Made by a program: the position numbers and the translations under genes. Below, one piece after another: positions 16,011 to 24,200 of a stretch of 64,000 nt of DNA (its first letter is position 1; every line of letters begins with the position of its first letter). The notes under the pieces are model-generated. The model ran no database searches and was not told where the DNA came from. It worked only from the letters and a program-made list of their open reading frames with translations. The DNA lies in contig JANYCT010000057.1 in the NCBI GenBank assembly GCA_025360105.1, positions 62,001-126,000 of the forward strand, read 5' to 3'. The DNA comes from Actinomycetes bacterium. GTDB taxonomy: Bacteria; Actinomycetota; Acidimicrobiia; Acidimicrobiales; Ilumatobacteraceae.

Positions 16011-16056
16011 CCGACGCGGGCCATATCGGGGAAGTCGATTCATGTGCCCGCGTCGG
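16011..16056. repeat. Inverted repeat between CoA transferase and proC
   Basis: CCGACGCGGGC (16011-16021) and GCCCGCGTCGG (16046-16056) are perfect 11-bp inverted arms around a 24-base loop. It could terminate the CoA-transferase message or be a hairpin upstream of proC. A second small inverted repeat, GACAAC-gaatag-GTTGTC, lies immediately before the proC ATG (16061-16078). Confidence 0.5.
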
Positions 16057-16081
16057 TAATGACAACGAATAGGTTGTCGCC

Positions 16082-16882
16082 ATGAAGACACACGCACTGG
16101 CGGTCATCGGCGGCGGCAACATGGGCATCGCTCTGATCGGCGGCCTGGTCTCGTCTGGTTGGATCGACGCCGCCGATCTCGCGATCGTCGAGGTCATCGC
16201 GAGTCAACGCGAGGAACTGTCGCGTCGCTTTTCCGGGGCCACCATCACTGACACCGTGCCAGCGTGCAGCGCTGCCATCGTTGCGGTGAAGCCTCCCGAC
16301 GCGCCAGCGGCAGCCGCAGCCGCAGTGCAGGCCGGCGCCACCCGAGTGCTGTCGGTCGCGGCAGGCGTTTCCATCGCCACACTCGAAGCGGCCACCGGCC
16401 CCGGGGTCGCTGTGATCCGCACGATGCCGAATACGCCTGCGCTCGTGGGGCTCGGCGCGGCGGGCATGGCCGGCGGCACATCCGCTAGGGCCGATGACAT
16501 TGCGTGGGCCTGCGACATCCTCACCTCCGTCGGCACGGTAGAAGTCGTCCCCGAGTATCAACTCGATGCCATCACCGGTCTCGTCGGTAGTGGTCCCGCG
16601 TATCTGTTCATGATCGCCGAGGCGCTCATCGATGGCGGTGTGCTCGCGGGTCTCGCCCGGCCAGCGGCCGAGGCCCTGGTGACGCAGTTGTTCCTCGGTT
16701 CGGCAGCGATGCTGAGCCAGCGTGGCAATCCCGCAGCCTTGCGCGCGATGGTCACCTCGCCGGGCGGAACCACGGCGGCAGGACTCAAGGCACTGGAGGA
16801 TCGTGCCGTGCGCGCCGCCATGCAGTCGGCGGTGATGGCGTCCACCGAACGCAGTCGAGAATTGGGCTTACCACACTCTTGA
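16082..16882 (+). CDS. proC: Pyrroline-5-carboxylate reductase
   Basis: ProC reduces 1-pyrroline-5-carboxylate to proline with NAD(P)H, the last step of proline synthesis. The 266-aa protein has the nucleotide-binding GGGNMGIALIGGL at the N terminus, VIRTMPNTPALVG, GSGPAYLFMIAEALIDGG and the C-terminal signature VTSPGGTTAAGLKALE. Length is normal. The ATG start gives MKTHALAVIGGG. A TAGGTT hexamer lies 6 nt before it, without an obvious -35. The downstream gap contains the candidate structured RNA described separately. The BldC-like and bS22 genes that often follow proC in actinobacteria are not present. Confidence 0.94.
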   Translation: MKTHALAVIGGGNMGIALIGGLVSSGWIDAADLAIVEVIASQREELSRRFSGATITDTVPACSAAIVAVKPPDAPAAAAAAVQAGATRVLSVAAGVSIATLEAATGPGVAVIRTMPNTPALVGLGAAGMAGGTSARADDIAWACDILTSVGTVEVVPEYQLDAITGLVGSGPAYLFMIAEALIDGGVLAGLARPAAEALVTQLFLGSAAMLSQRGNPAALRAMVTSPGGTTAAGLKALEDRAVRAAMQSAVMASTERSRELGLPHS

Positions 16883-16975
16883 CGGGCGTGCTGAAAAGAA
16901 ACTGGACAAATTCTTTGGTGTGACTCTTTTCTCTGAGCCAATCGTTCGTCTACTGTTCACCTCGAGGTCGTCAAT

Positions 16976-17064
16976 GACCTCCGGTTGCGAAAGCAAACGG
17001 GAGTCGCGCCCCGCAAGGGCTGCGCCGACAGGGGCTGGTGTCATCGGGGGGTTGACACCAGCCC
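16976..17064 (+). ncRNA. Candidate structured RNA between proC and SAM hydrolase gene
   Basis: Three hairpins follow one another. First, 16976-17005, a 13-position stem with mismatches around a GAAA tetraloop. Second, 17006-17025, GCGCCCC-GCAA-GGGCTGCGC, another GNRA loop. Third, 17032-17064, a perfect 12-bp stem GGGCTGGTGTCA/TGACACCAGCCC with a 9-base loop. A competing short hairpin, GAGGTC-gtcaat-GACCTC, begins at 16964. The last stem resembles a terminator but lacks a clean T-run. I know no RNA family that fits. It could be an sRNA, a leader of the next gene, or a complex proC terminator. Bases 16883-16960 show no gene. Confidence 0.4.
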
Positions 17065-17128
17065 TCGTCGTTTCTCGGCCCAGCAGTTTCTCGGCTGCCT
17101 CGACCCTGCGCTCGCTAGCCTCGCTGGC

Positions 17129-18013
17129 ATGGCCCGTACGTACGACACGATCTCATTCCTCACCGACTACGGCAACGTCGATGAGTTCGTCGGCGTCGTC
17201 AAGAGCGTCGTGCGCGACATCGCCAACCACGTGACGGTCATCGACATCACCCACGAGGTACCGGCGTTCGATGTGCGCGCCGGTTCACTCACGCTGGCCC
17301 GCGCCATCTCGTACGTCCCTTCGGGCGTGGTGCTCGCGGTGGTCGATCCGGGAGTCGGCACCAACCGCAAGTGCATCGCCATCGAGGTCGGCGATGGCGA
17401 GGGTGTGCTCGTCGGCCCCGACAACGGTCTCTTGGCACCGGCGGTGGCCATGGCGGGCGGCGCCGGACGCGCCGTGGTGTTGTCGAACAGCGACTATCAG
17501 CTCGCGGCCCCCGGCACCACGTTTGCCGGACGAGACATCTTCGCTCCAGCAGCCGCACACCTGTGCAACGGCGTCGATCTGTACGAGCTCGGTGATCCCA
17601 TCGACGCCGAACTGCTCATGCCCGGCGTCATCCCGCTCCCCCGCGAAGAAGGCAGTGCCCTCGTCGCCGAGGTGCTGTGGGTCGACCGCTTCGGCAACTG
17701 TCAGATCAACGTGGGGCCTGGCGAAGTTGCCCATCTCGGCGAACACATCCGAGTCACCGTCGGCGAACTGGTTGGGGCACCGCTCACGCGCGTCGCCACG
17801 CTGGCTGCGAACTTCAGTGAACTCGGCACCGGTGCCGTGGGTCTGGTTACCGATTCCTACGGCATGCTTGCGCTGAGTATGGATCGCCGCTCGGCCGCGC
17901 TCGAACTGCACATCGGACCGTCGGATCAGGTGGTCCTCGAAGCCGTCATCGACGGCACCGATCCGCGGCGCGAGGCCATCAGCAGCCCGGTGAACCTGCG
18001 CATCAACCGATAG
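17129..18013 (+). CDS. SAM hydroxide adenosyltransferase family protein (DUF62)
   Basis: The 294-aa protein belongs to the DUF62 family related to fluorinase and chlorinase; most members hydrolyse S-adenosylmethionine to adenosine and methionine. Signatures are ISFLTDYGNVDEFVGVVK at the N terminus, IDITHEVPAFDVRAG, AVVDPGVGTNRK, VGPDNGLLAP and the C-terminal beta-domain segment VLWVDRFGNCQINV. The ORF track starts 48 codons early; the ATG at MARTYDTIS fits the family and has TAGCCT 7 nt upstream. It lies directly downstream of the candidate structured RNA. The physiological role of SAM hydrolysis in such organisms is unclear. Confidence 0.87.
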   Translation: MARTYDTISFLTDYGNVDEFVGVVKSVVRDIANHVTVIDITHEVPAFDVRAGSLTLARAISYVPSGVVLAVVDPGVGTNRKCIAIEVGDGEGVLVGPDNGLLAPAVAMAGGAGRAVVLSNSDYQLAAPGTTFAGRDIFAPAAAHLCNGVDLYELGDPIDAELLMPGVIPLPREEGSALVAEVLWVDRFGNCQINVGPGEVAHLGEHIRVTVGELVGAPLTRVATLAANFSELGTGAVGLVTDSYGMLALSMDRRSAALELHIGPSDQVVLEAVIDGTDPRREAISSPVNLRINR

Positions 18014-18023
18014 CGTTCCGTCT

Positions 18024-18107
18024 ATGCGCCCGGCCACCACGCTTGCCCTCGGTCTGCTCCTGCTGGCGATACTGCTCGCCGGGACCATCTCACTCATTCG
18101 GCTGTAG
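18024..18107 (+). CDS. 27-aa single-span membrane peptide
   Basis: A short frame below the track cut-off encodes a basic residue, then one long hydrophobic helix (LALGLLLLAILLAG) and a final Arg. It begins 10 bases after the SAM hydrolase stop. TAGCGT, the most frequent -10-like hexamer in this window, lies exactly 7 nt before its ATG, as at several real genes. Function is unknown. It could be a chance frame; conservation in relatives would decide. Confidence 0.4.
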   Translation: MRPATTLALGLLLLAILLAGTISLIRL

Positions 18108-18147
18108 CTGTCCAGCGACTACAGTGGTCAACCGGGGGGTTGAGCCA

Positions 18148-19635
18148 ATGAATCTTGCGAACATCATCGATGGCCATCCGGCCGACCATGTTGCGCTCAT
18201 CAGCCGCAATCGCGCCACCACCTACGCCACGCTCGTCGAGCAAGTCGCTGGTCTGCGCGGCGGCCTTGCCGAACTGGGCGTGCAGCAGGGCGACCGTGTG
18301 GCGTTGCTCGTGGGCAACGGCCGATTCTTCGTCGTGTCGTATCTGGCCGTGCTCGGACTCGGCGCGGTGGCAGTGCCCCTGAACCCCACGAGCCCGGCAC
18401 CCGAGCTCACCCGCGAACTCGTCACCGTTGGCGCGTCCACAGTCATCGTCGGTCCCGCCGCCGTGAACGCATGGCGCCACATCGACCGCGCCGATGTGCC
18501 CCTCGTACGTCAGGTCATCGCCACCGAGGGCCACGAACTCGCCGACGCATCGTCCATCGACGAGCTCATCACCTCTGCGCCGGTTCCCGTTGTGGATGTC
18601 GATCCCGACCACCTTGCGGTGCTGATGTTTACCAGCGGCACGGCCGGAGCACCACGCGCGGCGATGCTCAGCCACGGCAATCTGCAATCCAACATCGATC
18701 AAGTGGTGCATACCGAGACAGCCATGCACGCCAGCGACATCGTCTACGGGGTGCTGCCGATGTTTCATATCATGGGACTGAACGTTGTGCTCGGTATCTC
18801 TCTCGCCGTCGGCGCGACGGTGGTGTTGATCCAACGGTTCGATCCCTCGACCGCACTCGAGACCATTCGCGATCGCCAGGTCACCGTGGTGCCGGGCGCA
18901 CCGCCGATGTGGGTCGACTTCTCGATGTGCGATGCCCCCGCCGATGCGTTTGCGAGCGTGCGCATCGCGCTCACCGGCGCAGCCAAGATGCCAGAGGAAG
19001 CCATGCGGCGTCTGCACGATCGGTTCGGCGTCGATCTCGCCGAGGGTTACGGCCTCACCGAAGCATCGCCCATCGTCACGTCGTCGGGTGGCGGAGCGAT
19101 GAAACTCGGCTCGGTCGGCAAAGTCATCGACGGCGTGCAGGTACGTATCGTCGACGACACCGGCGACGACGCGCTCGAAGGCGACACGGGCGAGATCTGG
19201 GTGCAGGGGCCCAACGTGTTTCAGGGATACTTCAACGATGCCGAAAGCACGGCGCGGGTGCTCACGGCTGACGGCTGGTTGCGCACCGGCGACATCGGCA
19301 TGACCGACACCGAAGGTTTCCTATACCTCATCGACCGCGCCAAAGACCTCATCATCGTGAGCGGTTTCAACGTCTTCCCCAACGAGGTCGAAGAGGTACT
19401 GCTCGAACACGCTGGCGTGGCCGAGGTGGGTGTCATTGGCGTGCCACATCCACACACCGGCGAAGCCGTGAAGGCGTTTGTGGTTCCCCAACCCGGGGTG
19501 CATCTCGACGAGGACGAACTCATTGCGTATTGCAACGGCGAACTGGCGCGCTACAAGTGCCCGTCGAAAATCATGTTCGTCGACGAACTGCCGCGCAACG
19601 TGACTGGCAAACTGCTACGCCGCTCGTTGGTCTGA
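18148..19635 (+). CDS. AMP-dependent acyl-CoA synthetase / ligase
   Basis: This 495-aa enzyme activates a carboxylic acid to its acyl-CoA via an acyl-adenylate. ANL-superfamily motifs are present: MFTSGTAGAPRAAM (P-loop), EGYGLTEASP, GWLRTGDIGM, KDLIIVSGFNVFPNEVEE and the C-terminal catalytic Lys region VTGKLLRR. It most resembles medium/long-chain fatty-acid-CoA ligases of FadD type, but the chain length cannot be read. The ORF-track start is 35 codons early; the ATG at MNLANIIDG follows a GGGGGG stretch. Its 3' end overlaps the convergent membrane-protein gene by 21 bases. Confidence 0.9.
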   Translation: MNLANIIDGHPADHVALISRNRATTYATLVEQVAGLRGGLAELGVQQGDRVALLVGNGRFFVVSYLAVLGLGAVAVPLNPTSPAPELTRELVTVGASTVIVGPAAVNAWRHIDRADVPLVRQVIATEGHELADASSIDELITSAPVPVVDVDPDHLAVLMFTSGTAGAPRAAMLSHGNLQSNIDQVVHTETAMHASDIVYGVLPMFHIMGLNVVLGISLAVGATVVLIQRFDPSTALETIRDRQVTVVPGAPPMWVDFSMCDAPADAFASVRIALTGAAKMPEEAMRRLHDRFGVDLAEGYGLTEASPIVTSSGGGAMKLGSVGKVIDGVQVRIVDDTGDDALEGDTGEIWVQGPNVFQGYFNDAESTARVLTADGWLRTGDIGMTDTEGFLYLIDRAKDLIIVSGFNVFPNEVEEVLLEHAGVAEVGVIGVPHPHTGEAVKAFVVPQPGVHLDEDELIAYCNGELARYKCPSKIMFVDELPRNVTGKLLRRSLV

Positions 19636-20367
19636 TTCGGCAACGATGAGCCGCCGCTTGGTGCCGCTACTCGCCACCAGGAAACCAGCGAATAGGATGC
19701 AGATTCCCACCAGCAACGTGAGCGCGAACGCGCGGTCCTTGCCAAGCCGACCTGCAACGGTGCCGCTCGCCGACAACACCAACGTGCCAACTGCGATCAG
19801 CACATTGCCGACGGCGAGTCGTTTGGGGAGCGACACCGACCGCTTCGCCCCTGCACCGAATGCCGGCACCTTGCCGCGCGCAACACGCCACGCCGACCAC
19901 AACGCTCCACCGATGATCACCAAGGCCGGTACGCCCGAGCCGACTGCGGCGAATACGCGCGGTGCAACACCGAAGACCTCGCTGCCCGTGGGCAAATCGG
20001 TGCCAGAGACAGCCATCTTCGTTGGCGCGCTGAGCACTACACCGGCGGCCAGACCGGACAGCGCGATCAGCCAGAGCCGAACACGGTCGCCCCACACACG
20101 ACCGGCGAGGAGATACACCGTGCCAAGGCCGAGCCACGGCACATTCAGTACCGCGCCCGCAAGAAAGAAGACGCGAAAGTTGGCAGTGCCCCAGCCGTGC
20201 GATTCGGCCCACCACAATGCGAGTCCACCCAGCGCGAAGAACGACAGCGAGATGGTCCAAGCAAGCTCGTGCATTCGGCCGCGACGTAGGTAGCGATCAA
20301 GCGTGCTCAACGCAAACGCCAGTGCCACCAGCGTTGCGGCGGCAGCAAGGGCAGCGTTCGTGGTCAC
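19615..20367 (-). CDS. Integral membrane protein of unknown function
   Basis: The 250-aa protein has about seven hydrophobic segments, beginning NAALAAAATLVALAFAL and ending with ALTLLVGICILFAGFLVAS before a basic tail. I do not recognise the family. Charged loops such as DRYLRRGRMHEL lie between segments. I place the start at a GTG (VTTNAALAA), 46 codons inside the track ORF; TAGCGT is 7 nt upstream of it, and the residues before are Arg-rich and look untranslated. It is divergent from rex, with a 158-base gap that carries the Rex operator nearer to rex. Confidence 0.65.
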   Translation of the reverse strand: MTTNAALAAAATLVALAFALSTLDRYLRRGRMHELAWTISLSFFALGGLALWWAESHGWGTANFRVFFLAGAVLNVPWLGLGTVYLLAGRVWGDRVRLWLIALSGLAAGVVLSAPTKMAVSGTDLPTGSEVFGVAPRVFAAVGSGVPALVIIGGALWSAWRVARGKVPAFGAGAKRSVSLPKRLAVGNVLIAVGTLVLSASGTVAGRLGKDRAFALTLLVGICILFAGFLVASSGTKRRLIVAESDQRAA

Positions 20368-20487
20368 GGCACACACGCTAGTGGTTCGCTGGCGATGGGT
20401 ACCCGGCCGCGACCCTCGGTGTGCTGGCCGGTCACGACGCGTGACGAAATGCACGCGAGATATGGACGATTTCACACCGGGCTGACT

Positions 20488-20516
20488 TTGTGAACGTGTG
20501 CACATGTGCCTAGCGT
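20488..20516 (+). promoter_or_regulatory. Rex operator overlapping the rex promoter
   Basis: TGTGAACGTGTGCACA (20489-20504) matches the Rex box pattern TGTG-N8-CACA. It overlaps a promoter with -35 TTGTGA (20488-20493), a 17-bp spacer and -10 TAGCGT (20511-20516), 9 nt before the rex ATG. This predicts autorepression of rex, and of cotranscribed heme genes, at low NADH, with release when NADH rises under low oxygen. Confidence 0.85.
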
Positions 20517-20525
20517 GTAGATCGC

Positions 20526-21221
20526 ATGCCAGTTGAACGTGTTCGTCGCCGAATCCCCGAGGCCACCGTCGCCCGGCTGCCGGTGTATCTCCGCATCCTC
20601 GTCGAACAAGCCAACCTCGAGGTCGAGAACATCAGCAGTGAGGGCCTCGCCGAACTTGCAGGCGTGAACGCCGCCAAGGTTCGCAAGGACCTGTCGTATC
20701 TCGGGAGTTACGGCACGCGAGGTGTCGGCTACGAGGTCGCATTTCTCGTGTATCAGATCCGGCGCGAACTCGGACTCACACATGATTGGCCCGTCGTCAT
20801 CGTCGGTGCCGGCAACCTCGGTCAGGCCCTCGCCGGCTACGGCGGATTCGGCGAACGGGGTTTCCCCGTCGCGGGTGTGGTCGATATCGACCCGGCCAAG
20901 TTGGACAGCGTCATCGGTGGCGTGCGCGTGCGCCATATCGACGACCTCGGCCAGATCGTGCAGAGTCGCCAAGTGAGCATCGGCGTAGTCGCCACGCCGC
21001 CCGCAGCGGCACAGGATGCGGCCGATCGTCTCGTGCGAGCCGGAGTCACCAGCATTTTGAACTTTGCCCCCGTCGTGCTCGGCGTGCCGCACGGCGTCAG
21101 CGTGCGTAAGGTCGACCTCGCCGTCGAACTCCAAATCCTCAGCTACTACGAGCAACGCCGCGTCGGCGTGGGCTTCCACGCGATTGGGTCGAATGACTCT
21201 GGTCGCGGGGCCAGCGCGTAG
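20526..21221 (+). CDS. rex: Redox-sensing transcriptional repressor Rex
   Basis: Rex senses the NADH/NAD+ ratio and represses respiratory and other genes when NADH is low. The 231-aa protein has the winged-helix DNA-binding domain in the first 80 residues (VARLPVYLRILVEQ, ISSEGLAELAGVNAAKVRKDLSYLGSYGTRG). A Rossmann NADH domain follows, with VVIVGAGNLGQALAGYGGF, and a C-terminal swapped helix includes LSYYEQRR. The family length is typical. The operator at its own promoter indicates autoregulation. It is followed by hemA after 34 bases, the arrangement rex-hemA-hemC-hemD known from Streptomyces. Confidence 0.96.
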   Translation: MPVERVRRRIPEATVARLPVYLRILVEQANLEVENISSEGLAELAGVNAAKVRKDLSYLGSYGTRGVGYEVAFLVYQIRRELGLTHDWPVVIVGAGNLGQALAGYGGFGERGFPVAGVVDIDPAKLDSVIGGVRVRHIDDLGQIVQSRQVSIGVVATPPAAAQDAADRLVRAGVTSILNFAPVVLGVPHGVSVRKVDLAVELQILSYYEQRRVGVGFHAIGSNDSGRGASA

Positions 21222-21255
21222 GGTTCCATATCGAGAAGGAAAGGTTGTCGTACAC

Positions 21256-22515
21256 GTGTCCATCGTTGTCATCGGCGTGAATCACCGCACGGGGCCCCTC
21301 GCCCTGCTCGAGCGCGTCACCGTGACGGTGGATTCGCTCCCCAAGGCCCTTGCGAGTCTCACCAGTCGAGTGAACATTCGCGAGGCCGTGGTGTTGAGCA
21401 CGTGCAACCGCACAGAGGTGTACGCCGTCGCCGAGCGTTTCCATGGCGCATACGCAGACATCCGCGACTTCTTCTGCGAACTCGGAGGGCTCTCTCCCGA
21501 CGAGCTGCATCCGCATCTCTACAGCCAGCACGACGACGCCGCAGTGTCGCATCTCTTCGAGGTCGCTGCCGGTCTTGACTCGGCAGTGCTCGGCGAGACC
21601 GAGATCCTCGGTCAAGTCCGTCATGCGTGGGAGTTCGCCCAGATCGAAGGCGGGGCCAAAGCCACGTTGAATCTGTTGTTCCGCCACGCCATCGAAACCG
21701 GCAAGCGAGCCCGCACCGAAACCGGTATCAGTCGTTCGACCACCAGCGTCAGCCACGCGGCCGTCGAGATGGCCAACGAGCATCTCGGCAGCCTGCTCGG
21801 GCGTCGCGTCCTCGTCGTGGGCGCCGGCGAGATGGGCGAGGGCGTTGCTGTGGCGCTGGTTGCGGCGGGTGCCGCAGACATCACCGTCACCAATCGCACC
21901 GAATCACGAGCCGACCATCTGGCCCAGCGAGTCAACGGCAGGGTTGTGCCGTTCCACGCACTCGCTGACGCCATTGCCCAAGTCGATGTGCTGCTGACCT
22001 GCACCGGTTCAGGCTCGGTTCTGATCGAACGTGAGACCGTGCACGCAGCACGCGCCGGGGTTGACTCACCCTTGTTAGTCGTCGACATTGCCGTACCCCG
22101 CGATGTGGATAGCGCTGTGGCCGATCTCGCCGGCGTCACATTGCTCGATCTGGACAACCTGCGTGACTGGGCCGCCAAAGGCACAGAGAAGCGCTCGGTC
22201 GAGGCCGCCTCAGTGCGCCTCATCGTCGGTGAGGAAGTCGAGCGGTTCGCTATCGATGTCACCGCACGTCAGGCGGCTCCGCTGGTGGCCCAACTGCACG
22301 AACACGCCGAGGCCATTCGTCTCGCCGAACTCGATCGTTTTGCATCCCGCCTAGCTAGCTTGGAGCCCGCACAGCGCGCCGCGGTCGAGGCAGTGACGAG
22401 AGGCATCATCGCAAAGCTGTTGCACACACCCAGCGTGCGCCTGAAAGAAGACGTCGGCACGCCGAGCGGCGAACGCAACGCTGCTGCGGTTCACGACCTG
22501 TTCGACCTGAGCTGA
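21256..22515 (+). CDS. hemA: Glutamyl-tRNA reductase
   Basis: HemA reduces glutamyl-tRNA(Glu) to glutamate-1-semialdehyde with NADPH, the first committed step of C5-pathway heme synthesis. The 419-aa protein begins SIVVIGVNHRTGPLALLE and has the catalytic Cys in LSTCNRTEVYAV. GETEILGQVRHAWE, the NADPH site VLVVGAGEMGEGVAVAL and the C-terminal dimerisation helices (EPAQRAAVEAVTRGIIAKLLH) follow. The track ORF runs 64 codons further upstream into rex; the GTG at 21256 is right because family homology begins there and AGAAGGAAAGG lies just upstream. It feeds HemL, encoded 8 kb downstream. Confidence 0.95.
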   Translation: MSIVVIGVNHRTGPLALLERVTVTVDSLPKALASLTSRVNIREAVVLSTCNRTEVYAVAERFHGAYADIRDFFCELGGLSPDELHPHLYSQHDDAAVSHLFEVAAGLDSAVLGETEILGQVRHAWEFAQIEGGAKATLNLLFRHAIETGKRARTETGISRSTTSVSHAAVEMANEHLGSLLGRRVLVVGAGEMGEGVAVALVAAGAADITVTNRTESRADHLAQRVNGRVVPFHALADAIAQVDVLLTCTGSGSVLIERETVHAARAGVDSPLLVVDIAVPRDVDSAVADLAGVTLLDLDNLRDWAAKGTEKRSVEAASVRLIVGEEVERFAIDVTARQAAPLVAQLHEHAEAIRLAELDRFASRLASLEPAQRAAVEAVTRGIIAKLLHTPSVRLKEDVGTPSGERNAAAVHDLFDLS

Positions 22516-22524
22516 GTTCGGGCC

Positions 22525-23394
22525 GTGGCCAAGGACACCCTGCGCATTGCGACGCGGTCGAGCGCCCAGGCACGCGCTCAGGCCGAGGTCATTGCCGCCG
22601 CGATCGAAGCAGGCAATCCCGGGTGGCGAACCGAGTTGGTCTTCGTCGACACGCTTGGCGATCAACGCCAAGATGTGCCGTTGCATACCATCGGCGGGCA
22701 GGGCGTGTTCGTGAAGGAGGTGCAACGTGCGGTGTTACACGACGACGCCGACATCGCGGTGCACAGCGCGAAGGACCTGCCATCGCAATCGGCCGAAGGA
22801 TTGGTGATCGGCGCCTTCACCGAGCGACGCGACCCACGCGACGCGCTGGTGGGGTGCACGCTCGATGGCCTTGTTCTTGGTGCAACGGTGGCGACGGGAT
22901 CCGTCCGGCGTCGAGCACAGTTGCACGCGCTGCGCCCAGACCTGCGGTTCCTCGAACTCCGCGGCAACATTCATACGCGCCTGTCCAAGGTGCCCGACAA
23001 CGGTGCCATCGTGATGGCGGTTGCTGCGCTCGAGATCCTCGGCCTCACTGATCGCATCGCTGAGCACATGCCCACCGATGCGATGGTGCCAGCAGTCGGG
23101 CAGGGCTGCGTGGCGGTCGAATGCCGCGCCGGCGACACCGCTACGGCACTCCGGCTCGCGGTCATCGATCACTCACCGAGCCGCAAGGCTGTCACTGCCG
23201 AGCGCGCCTTTCTCGCCGAATTGGGTTCAGGGTGTTCGCTGCCTATCGGTGCACACGTCAGCGACGGCCAAATCAGCGCGTTCTTGGCACACGAGAACGG
23301 ACGCGTGCTTCAAACGACAGTCCGGCTCGGGCACGACTGGGTGACGACAGCAGTAGAGACCGCACGCTCGCTCCACGCGGCGATTCTGCGATGA
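22525..23394 (+). CDS. hemC: Hydroxymethylbilane synthase (porphobilinogen deaminase)
   Basis: HemC condenses four porphobilinogens into hydroxymethylbilane, using a dipyrromethane cofactor bound to a Cys. The 289-aa protein shows LRIATRSSAQARAQAE, DIAVHSAKDLPSQ, AFTERRDPRDAL, VATGSVRRRAQL and ELGSGCSLPIGAH, the last holding the cofactor Cys. Length fits the family. The GTG start (MAKDTLRIAT) is 9 bases after the hemA stop. The 3' end overlaps hemD by ATGA. Confidence 0.95.
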   Translation: MAKDTLRIATRSSAQARAQAEVIAAAIEAGNPGWRTELVFVDTLGDQRQDVPLHTIGGQGVFVKEVQRAVLHDDADIAVHSAKDLPSQSAEGLVIGAFTERRDPRDALVGCTLDGLVLGATVATGSVRRRAQLHALRPDLRFLELRGNIHTRLSKVPDNGAIVMAVAALEILGLTDRIAEHMPTDAMVPAVGQGCVAVECRAGDTATALRLAVIDHSPSRKAVTAERAFLAELGSGCSLPIGAHVSDGQISAFLAHENGRVLQTTVRLGHDWVTTAVETARSLHAAILR

Positions 23395-24134
23395 CGCCGT
23401 TGCCACTCGCCGGACGACGGGTGGTGATCACGCGTGCAGCCGATCAGGTCGCGCCGTTGGCCCAACGCCTCGTCGCCCTTGGTGTCGAACCGATCGTCAT
23501 GCCGCTGATCGAGATCGTCGACCCATCCGATGGTGGCGTTGCCCTGCGAGATGCGCTCGACCGCCTGTCCGATTTCGATTGGCTCGTCGTCACGTCGCCA
23601 AACGGTGCCGAACGAGTGAGCCGCGCCGTGGCTGCGCTGGGGCACAACCGCCCGCGTCTGGCGGCCGTCGGCACGACCACCGCGGCGGCGCTCAGTGTGG
23701 CACCGGATCTGGTGCCACAACGCCAGATCACCCACGGATTGCTCGACGAGTTCGCCATCGGCGACGGGCGCGTGCTCATCGCCCAAGCCGAGTCGGCCGA
23801 GCCCGACCTCGCCGAGGGCCTCGCCACAAAGGGCTGGACCGTCGAAGTCGTCGCCGCGTACCGAACAGTTGCGACGAACCCCAGTCGCGCCTCGAACTCG
23901 GCGTTGCTGCTGGCAGTTCTCTCCGCCGACGCTGTGCTGTTCGCCAGCGGCTCTGCCGTTCGCGCCTGGATCGACGTACTCGGCTCTGCCACACCGCCGG
24001 TCGTCATCGCGATCGGTCCTGCAACGGCGTCGGTGGCCGAGCGTCTGGGGCTCAAGGTGAGCGCCATTTCGGCCGATCACTCTGTTGACGGACTGGTGGC
24101 CTGCCTACAGGACTATCTACTCGGTCATGGATAG
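23391..24134 (+). CDS. hemD: Uroporphyrinogen-III synthase
   Basis: HemD closes hydroxymethylbilane with ring-D inversion to uroporphyrinogen III, the branch point to heme, siroheme and cobalamin. The 247-aa protein has the weakly conserved two-domain layout: GRRVVITRAADQVAPLAQRL, LIEIVDPSD, FDWLVVTSPNGAERV, VEVVAAYRT, ADAVLFASGSAVRAW and VVIAIGPATASVAERLGLKV. It is not fused to a methyltransferase. The start ATG overlaps the hemC stop; the track ORF starts 90 codons early in the hemC shadow. Confidence 0.9.
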   Translation: MTPLPLAGRRVVITRAADQVAPLAQRLVALGVEPIVMPLIEIVDPSDGGVALRDALDRLSDFDWLVVTSPNGAERVSRAVAALGHNRPRLAAVGTTTAAALSVAPDLVPQRQITHGLLDEFAIGDGRVLIAQAESAEPDLAEGLATKGWTVEVVAAYRTVATNPSRASNSALLLAVLSADAVLFASGSAVRAWIDVLGSATPPVVIAIGPATASVAERLGLKVSAISADHSVDGLVACLQDYLLGHG

Positions 24135-24200
24135 AGTGGCGACCACGATTGACCGGTGATCTCCATCCTCAGGCGCACGGGCGAGGCACACAGCATTCAC

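Noticed and set aside
17032-17064. 6C-type RNA on the minus strand
   Set aside because: The loop has six C on that strand, but the 6C motif needs two C-rich stem-loops and only one is present.
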